A DNA stretch of 41,700 nucleotides, taken from assembly GCA_002470645.1 (NCBI GenBank), contig DKNE01000028.1:1-41700 (forward strand). The letters are read 5' to 3'. The notes under the pieces were generated by a model. The model was not told the origin of the DNA. It searched no databases and saw only the letters and a program-made list of their open reading frames with translations. This document shows, piece by piece, positions 37,226-41,700 of this stretch. The position numbers were made by a program, and so were the translations under genes. The stretch comes from Patescibacteria group bacterium UBA7396 (GTDB lineage Bacteria; Patescibacteriota; Gracilibacteria; BD1-5; UBA6164). Position 1 is the first letter of the stretch. Every line of letters starts with the position of its first letter.

Positions 37226-37839
37226 TTATCTAAAAAATATTTATTAGTGAAATAATACACAATAGAAATAATTATTATCAAAATAATAGTTCCAATAATA
37301 GCTTCATGTGAATATTCTCTTATAAGTTCTTTATTTTCTCCTGCGATATATCAAATACTAAGAAGAATGATATTCCAAATACCTGCTCATACTCCAGTAA
37401 AAATAATAAATTTTAAAAAATTCATTTTAAATACTCAAGCTGGAATACTGATAAGTTGTCTTACTGCTGGGATAAATCTACCGTTAAAAGTGGTAACACT
37501 TCCATGTTTTTGAAAAAAATTTTCTGCTTGATCATAGTGGTTAGCATTCAAAAAGATATATTTTCAATATTTATGAATAATAGTTCTTATAAGTGGTCAA
37601 CCAAGCTTTTTTCATAAAAAATAGTTGATAATAGATCAGCAAAGTGCTCAGAGTGTCCCTGCTAAAAAAGCAAGATAAATATTCATTTGTCATAAACTTG
37701 ATAAATATCAAGCAGGTATCATTGCTATTTCTGATGGAAATGGTATAAAACTTGATTCAACCGTCATCATAATAAAAATTCCAGTATACCCCCAATCTCA
37801 TACTTTTTCTACCACAAATGATGCAATTTCTCAAAACAT
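37213..37839 (-). CDS. DedA-family membrane protein
   Basis: 208 residues with five or six hydrophobic segments. DedA (SNARE-associated) hallmarks are an N-terminal ESSFIPFPSEIAMIPAGYL, the GxxxxxxxGxxxG-like AGTLGALCGSIINYFLGKKL, and the signature GRFIPAVRQLISIPAGVFKM with the conserved Arg residues. Family members act as lipid (undecaprenyl phosphate or phospholipid) flippases/transporters and affect envelope stability. It may link to wall synthesis next to murD, though a terminator separates the two genes. Confidence 0.9.
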
Positions 37840-37920
37840 ATTTTATTTTTTAATGAATAAAGTGCATTTATTATATAAATATTTTTTTAAAGTCTAATTT
37901 TATAAAATATTTTTTATTTT

Positions 37921-37949
37921 TTGACTTTTAGTAACGAATAAAATATAAT
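37921..37949 (+). promoter_or_regulatory. Promoter for the GH114-like gene
   Basis: TTGACT (37921-37926), 17 bp, TATAAT (37944-37949), 31 bp before the ATG. Confidence 0.78.
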
Positions 37950-37980
37950 TTTTCTACTTTTATTTTTTTAATGATTTAAT

Positions 37981-38787
37981 ATGAAAAAAACAAAAATACT
38001 CGCGTTAGGACTCCTTATTATCTTTTTATCGCCAATAATCAGTAAAGCTGATTATTGAATATATTATGGAACAAATCAGAGCTATGCAACAAAAACATTT
38101 TCTAAATTTGATATGATGATTATTCAACCGTATAATTTTAATTTATATAAAAATTATACTGGAAAAAAAATATGTTATTTAACGGTTTGAGAATTTGATG
38201 GAACACAAGAAGAATTAAACTCATTTTGACTCTCTGGAGCTAAAATATGAATAAATTCTGAGTGGAACTCAATTATTATGAATATGTCAGATTTAAATTG
38301 GCAAAATTATCTGATTGGAAAATCAAATGAACTTAAGCAAATGGGGTGTCATGGAATGTTTTTAGATACTATTTGGAATGATGGGCAAGAAGCCGGGTGA
38401 ATTGAAATAGTAAAAAAACTCAGAAATAATTGGCTTCAAGCTATTATCATCCCAAATAATCCTCATAACATAAAAGAAGCTATAGTTGACTATGTAGATG
38501 GGGCTATGTTTGAAAATTTTTGGGATTATGGAACTCTTGAAAATTCCTCAGATGGACTATGGTATAAAAATCTCTCTCAACAATATAAAGATCTTTATAC
38601 TTCAAAATGAAAATCAGTCTATGCACTCAGTTATGGAAATCCTTATCAAAATACCACTTTAAAAAAATGGGGGCAAAAAGTAGTATCTCTGTGAAATACT
38701 TATAATTTTCAAGTAGTATTTAGTGATTATAATCTTACAAAAATATTTGCATATAAACAAGGAATATCTCTTACTCAATTTAAATAA
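37981..38787 (+). CDS. Secreted GH114-like (endo-alpha-1,4-polygalactosaminidase-like) protein
   Basis: 268 residues. A signal peptide (MKKTKILALGLLIIFLSPII ending SKA) is followed by a TIM-barrel-like domain. Family-like elements are SKFDMMIIQPYNF at the start, ICYLTVGEFDG in the place of YLSVGE, DLNWQNYLIGKSNELKQMG, GCHGMFLDTIWNDG in the place of GfDGvFLD with the putative acidic residue, and AMFENFWDYG. These resemble GH114/TM1410-type hydrolases acting on exopolysaccharide. It might help degrade or shape extracellular polysaccharide of the host cell or its prey. The exact substrate is unknown. Confidence 0.75.
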
Positions 38788-38815
38788 AAAAGAACCTAAA
38801 AAGGTTCTTTTTTAT
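38786..38815. terminator. Bidirectional terminator between convergent genes
   Basis: AAAAAAGAACCT, four A, AGGTTCTTTTTT. It serves the GH114-like gene and ftsH from opposite sides. Confidence 0.85.
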
Positions 38816-40722
38816 TATGCAAAATATGCATCAAATTCTTCTTTATTAATTTCTTCTTTTGTAAGTAAATCTTCTGAAATCTTAGTATGTAGCTCTTTAT
38901 TTTTTGTAATAAGTTCACGAGCTGTATCATAGGCATTGGAAAGAATTTCTTTTACTTTTTTATCGATTAAATTTTGAGTGTTATCTGAAAAAGGTTTTGC
39001 TGCTCATTCAGCTCAAAGATAATTCCCATTTATAGAATCATTAGCAAAGTTTTCAGCTCCAATTTCTTCATCCATACCAAATCTCGTCACCATATCACGG
39101 GCTATTTTTGTTGCTCTTTCTATATCATTAGAAGCTCAGGTAGTAATATTTTCTTTTCAGAAAAATACTTCTTCAGCTACTCTTCATCAATAAAGTGTTG
39201 CTAATTCATCCAAATATTTTGCTTTTGATACCAAAAGTCTATCTCTTTCCGGTAAAAACCAAGTTACTCAGAGTGCTCCACCTCTTGAAATAATAGATAC
39301 TTTGTGAACTGGATCAGTATTTGGGAGAAGTTTTCCAACGAGTGCATGCCCTACTTCATGATATGCAGTAATTTTTTTCTCTTCCGGAGTCATTACTTGA
39401 GATTTTTTAGTTAACCCCATAACTATTTTTTCAAAAGCTTCTGTAATAATTGCTTGAGTAATTTCTTTTAAGTTTTTTCTTGCGGTAATAATCGCTGCCT
39501 CATTGATCAGATTTCAAAGATCTGCTCCGCTAAATCAAACTGTTTGTGAAGCAAGTACTTTATAATCTACATCTTTTGCTAGAGGTTTATTTTTTGAATG
39601 TACATGTAGTATTTTTTCTCTATCTTCCAAATTTGGGAGATTGATAGTTACTTTTCTATCAAATCTTCCTGGTCTTAAAAGTGCTTTATCAAGAACATCA
39701 GCTCTATTGGTTGCCGCCATAATAATAACATTGGTATCTTGATCAAAACCATCCATTTCTGTAAGAATTTGATTGAGTGTTTGTTCTCTTTCATCGTGTC
39801 AACCTCAAAGTCATGGTCATCTTTTTTTCCCAATAGCATCGATTTCATCTATAAAGATGATACTTGGAGCTATCTTTTTTGCTTGTTCAAAAAGATCTCT
39901 TACTCTTGATGCTCACACTCACACAAACATTTCTACAAATTCACTTCAAGAAATGCTTAAAAATGGTACATTACTTTCCCCTGCTACTGCTCTTGCAATC
40001 AGGGTTTTCCCTGTTCCTGGAGGTCAAACAAGTAATACTCATTTTGGGATTTTTGCTCCAATATCTTTATATTTTTTTGGATTTTTTAAGAAGTCAACTA
40101 TTTCCATGAGTTCTACTTTTTCTTCTTCAGCTCATGCTACATCAGCAAAAAGAACTTTATCTTTTTCTTTATCATAAATTCTTGCTCTTGATTTTCCAAA
40201 ACTCATAGCATTATTCGCCATTCACCCCATTCTTCCTATGATCAGAAATGCAATAAATACAAATAAAATAAAAAGTATAATAGTTGGAAGCATTTCAGAC
40301 CAAAATTGCTTACTAGTAAGATCTTTTACTTCTACTTTCGTTTGAATAGTTTCTCATGAACCTGTAGTTTCTAAAAGTCATAAATCTTTGAGAGAATCAT
40401 TTGGAGGAAGTATTACTTTATTTCTTGCGATTTTTTCTACTCATGATTCTATTACTTTTCCGCTTAAGGTAGCTACTGCTTTATTTCCATCAATGAGTAC
40501 ATCGCTATAAATTCAAGAATTATACGATTTGATAAAAGTATTTAAGGAAATATTTTCATCAATATAAAATTGTCCTTTATAGAGATTTGGTGCTAAATAT
40601 GCTATTAAAAGTGATACAAGAATTACCCATACAAGCGCTTTTGTACCAGAATTTTTTGGTGGAGTTACTTTTAAATTCATAAAATTATCTTTTTTTTGCT
40701 TTTTTTCTTTTTTATTCGACAT
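38815..40722 (-). CDS. ftsH: ATP-dependent zinc metalloprotease FtsH
   Basis: 635 residues; a membrane-bound AAA+ protease that degrades misfolded and regulatory proteins. A Lys-rich start (MSNKKEKKQKK) leads to a first helix (ALVWVILVSLLIAYL), an extracytoplasmic loop and a second helix near residue 125. AAA domain: Walker A GPPGTGKTLIAR, Walker B IIFIDEIDAIGKKRG, second region of homology ATNRADVLDKALLRPGRFDR. Protease: HEVGHALVG (HExxH) and the third zinc ligand region NDIERATKIARDMVTRFGM. Length and domain order are normal. TGA codons fall at conserved Gly such as LLVGPPG. Confidence 0.96.
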
Positions 40723-40795
40723 TTGTTTTGCTTAAAATAATTAAAATATGCTTGGTGATTTTAATGATAGAACTTGAATTTGCAAATTTATTTTC

Positions 40796-40825
40796 TACAA
40801 AAAAAGGAAGATTTATCTTCCTTAT
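40796..40825 (-). terminator. Terminator of the 49-residue gene
   Basis: On the minus strand AAGGAAGAT, AAA, TCTTCCTT followed by a T run. Confidence 0.75.
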
Positions 40826-40832
40826 AATGTAA

Positions 40833-40982
40833 TTAAATCATGAGTAAAAGCTCTTCTTTTTCTTCAGTAGTAAAGTAGGCTATAAATTTTAAAAAATTAT
40901 CTTTCTCATCAGGAGATAATATTTCAGAATATAGTATTCTTTGTTGTACTCATGGTTCTATAATTATTTTATTTTTTCACAT
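40833..40982 (-). CDS. Unknown 49-residue protein
   Basis: MGKNKIIIEPGVQQRILYSE at the start and EEKEELLLMI at the end. It is acidic, soluble and mostly helical (PDEKDNFLKFIAYFTTEE), with TGA at Gly2 and Gly11. It has its own terminator downstream. Codon use and composition match host genes. Function unknown. Confidence 0.6.
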
Positions 40983-41091
40983 TTTATAAGTGTTAATAAT
41001 AAATATGAAAAAATAATTAAAAAGTTGTAAACTCATTATAATATACTTTTTTTAAAAAGTCCAAAAAATAAATCATTTTTTTTGAAAATAT

Positions 41092-41118
41092 TTGATTTTT
41101 TCAAAAAAAGCTTATAAT
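41092..41118 (+). promoter_or_regulatory. Candidate tRNA promoter
   Basis: TTGATT (41092-41097) and TATAAT (41113-41118) with a 15-bp spacer, 13 bp before the tRNA. Confidence 0.5.
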
Positions 41119-41131
41119 AAAGCCACTTTTT

Positions 41132-41208
41132 AAGGAGTTAGCTTAACTAGAAGAGTGACTGGTTTCCGAAGCCAGTAGACATAGGTGCAATTCCTATACT
41201 CCTTGCCA
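41132..41208 (+). tRNA. tRNA with anticodon CCG (Arg by standard code; possibly Trp)
   Basis: 77 nt including an encoded CCA. The acceptor stem AAGGAGT (41132-41138) pairs with ACTCCTT (41198-41204), discriminator G. The anticodon arm is CTGGT-TTCCGAA-GCCAG, giving CCG (41166-41168) with U33 and A37. The T arm is ATAGG-TGCAATT-CCTAT. The A1-U72 pair, G73 and the loop form xTCCxAA resemble bacterial tRNA-Trp more than tRNA-Arg(CCG), which normally starts with G1-C72. CGG codons are almost absent from the window. Reassignment of CGG (and CGA) to Trp has been reported for Absconditabacteria, so this may be a Trp tRNA. Odd points: the D loop lacks a GG pair, the D stem relies on G-U pairs, and T-loop position 55 is G. 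Confidence 0.8.
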
Positions 41209-41226
41209 TACCATTTTTAATAGAAT

Positions 41227-41257
41227 AGTTCTTCATTTAAAAAAGAACTGTTTTTTA
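41227..41257 (+). terminator. Terminator after the tRNA
   Basis: AGTTCTT, nine-base loop, AAGAACT, G, then six T. Confidence 0.8.
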
Positions 41258-41270
41258 TAAATAATATTAT

Positions 41271-41690
41271 ATGAGATCAAAAGATTATTTAAAAAATTCA
41301 CTTCCTAAAACCCAAATAAAATCAACTGCAAAATTTAATAAAGATTTCGAAAATGAACTTGCTAAAATGATAGAAAGTTTATGAAATTTTTTAGATATTG
41401 AGTTAGAAAAATTATTTGAACTTGATTATGTTGATATAGGAAATAAAACCATTAAAATAAAAGTAAATGATACCTCACTATTTATTGAAAAAATAATCAA
41501 TATAGTAATTGATTATAATGCTGTAGATGAAAAATATTGAAACATAAGAGTAGAAGTAACAATAAATGAAACTTCAAGAAAACCTAAATTTTATCTTATT
41601 GGAAAATTTCATGTTTTACAAGCAGAAGAAATTTGTAAAAAATCTCTTCAAGTACTGATAAAAGCTATTGAAGAGATAGCTGAAGAATAA
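41271..41690 (+). CDS. Unknown 139-residue cytoplasmic protein
   Basis: MRSKDYLKNSLPKTQIKSTA at the start and KAIEEIAEE at the end. Mixed helix and strand, charged, no membrane segment. Two TGA codons (ESLGNFLDIE, EKYGNIRVEV). It lies 13 bp after the tRNA terminator and is complete. I do not recognise a family. Confidence 0.7.
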
Positions 41691-41700
41691 AAAAACAAAA

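Noticed and set aside
1..41700. CRISPR array
   Set aside because: I looked for regularly spaced short direct repeats and found none; the only clear direct repeats are the 104-bp tandem block and the att sites.

Overview
The window is AT-rich DNA from a bacterium of the Candidate Phyla Radiation that reads UGA as glycine (translation table 25). Nearly every long gene carries in-frame TGA codons at conserved glycine positions, for example in the Walker A loops of FtsK, DnaB and the phage ATPase and in motif 3 of glycyl-tRNA synthetase. Every gene I could close ends in TAA or TAG. This code is known from Gracilibacteria (BD1-5) and Absconditabacteria (SR1); I cannot decide between them from this window. 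A tRNA near the right end has anticodon CCG with tRNA-Trp-like features, so CGG may also be reassigned. All coordinates below were worked out with TGA as Gly, so many genes are much longer than a standard-code reading gives.

Left host part (1-24,600). A leftward operon of five genes holds a small membrane protein, a HIT protein, an ABC-type solute-binding protein, a secreted helical protein and HemW. A rightward small conserved protein follows, then a glycine T-box riboswitch controlling glyS. Next come a remnant-rich gap, a 904-residue pilin-like surface protein with a fibrinogen-like C-terminal module, and a decayed IS3-family element. After that lie an rRNA/tRNA methyltransferase (SpoU/TrmH), an ABC-F ATPase, an MFS-like transporter, an M23 peptidase with SLH-like repeats, FtsK, a membrane protein, a TPR protein, DnaB and a PGPGW-like membrane protein.

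Middle part (24,609-35,777): an 11.1-kb integrated element that I read as a filamentous-phage (inovirus-like) prophage adapted to UGA=Gly. In order it has a hairpin cluster, a rolling-circle-type Rep, about a dozen very small genes (many with one membrane segment), a complex inverted repeat, a divergent regulatory pair, a possible ssDNA-binding protein, a pVIII-like coat protein, tiny membrane proteins, an 808-residue adsorption-type protein with a multi-span C-terminus, a Zot/pI-type ATPase, a small membrane protein and a ribbon-helix-helix regulator. There is no integrase. Both ends carry a copy of a 28-bp Xer/dif-like site (11 bp, 6 bp, 11 bp). The outer flanks rebuild a perfect palindrome with 25-bp arms, so the element probably integrates through the host XerCD machinery, as CTX-type phages do.

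Right host part (35,800-41,700): murD, a DedA-family membrane protein, a secreted GH114-like protein, ftsH, a 49-residue protein, the CCG tRNA and a 139-residue unknown protein. Many genes are separated by clear hairpin-plus-U terminators and are preceded by TTGAC/TTGCA - TATAAT promoters.
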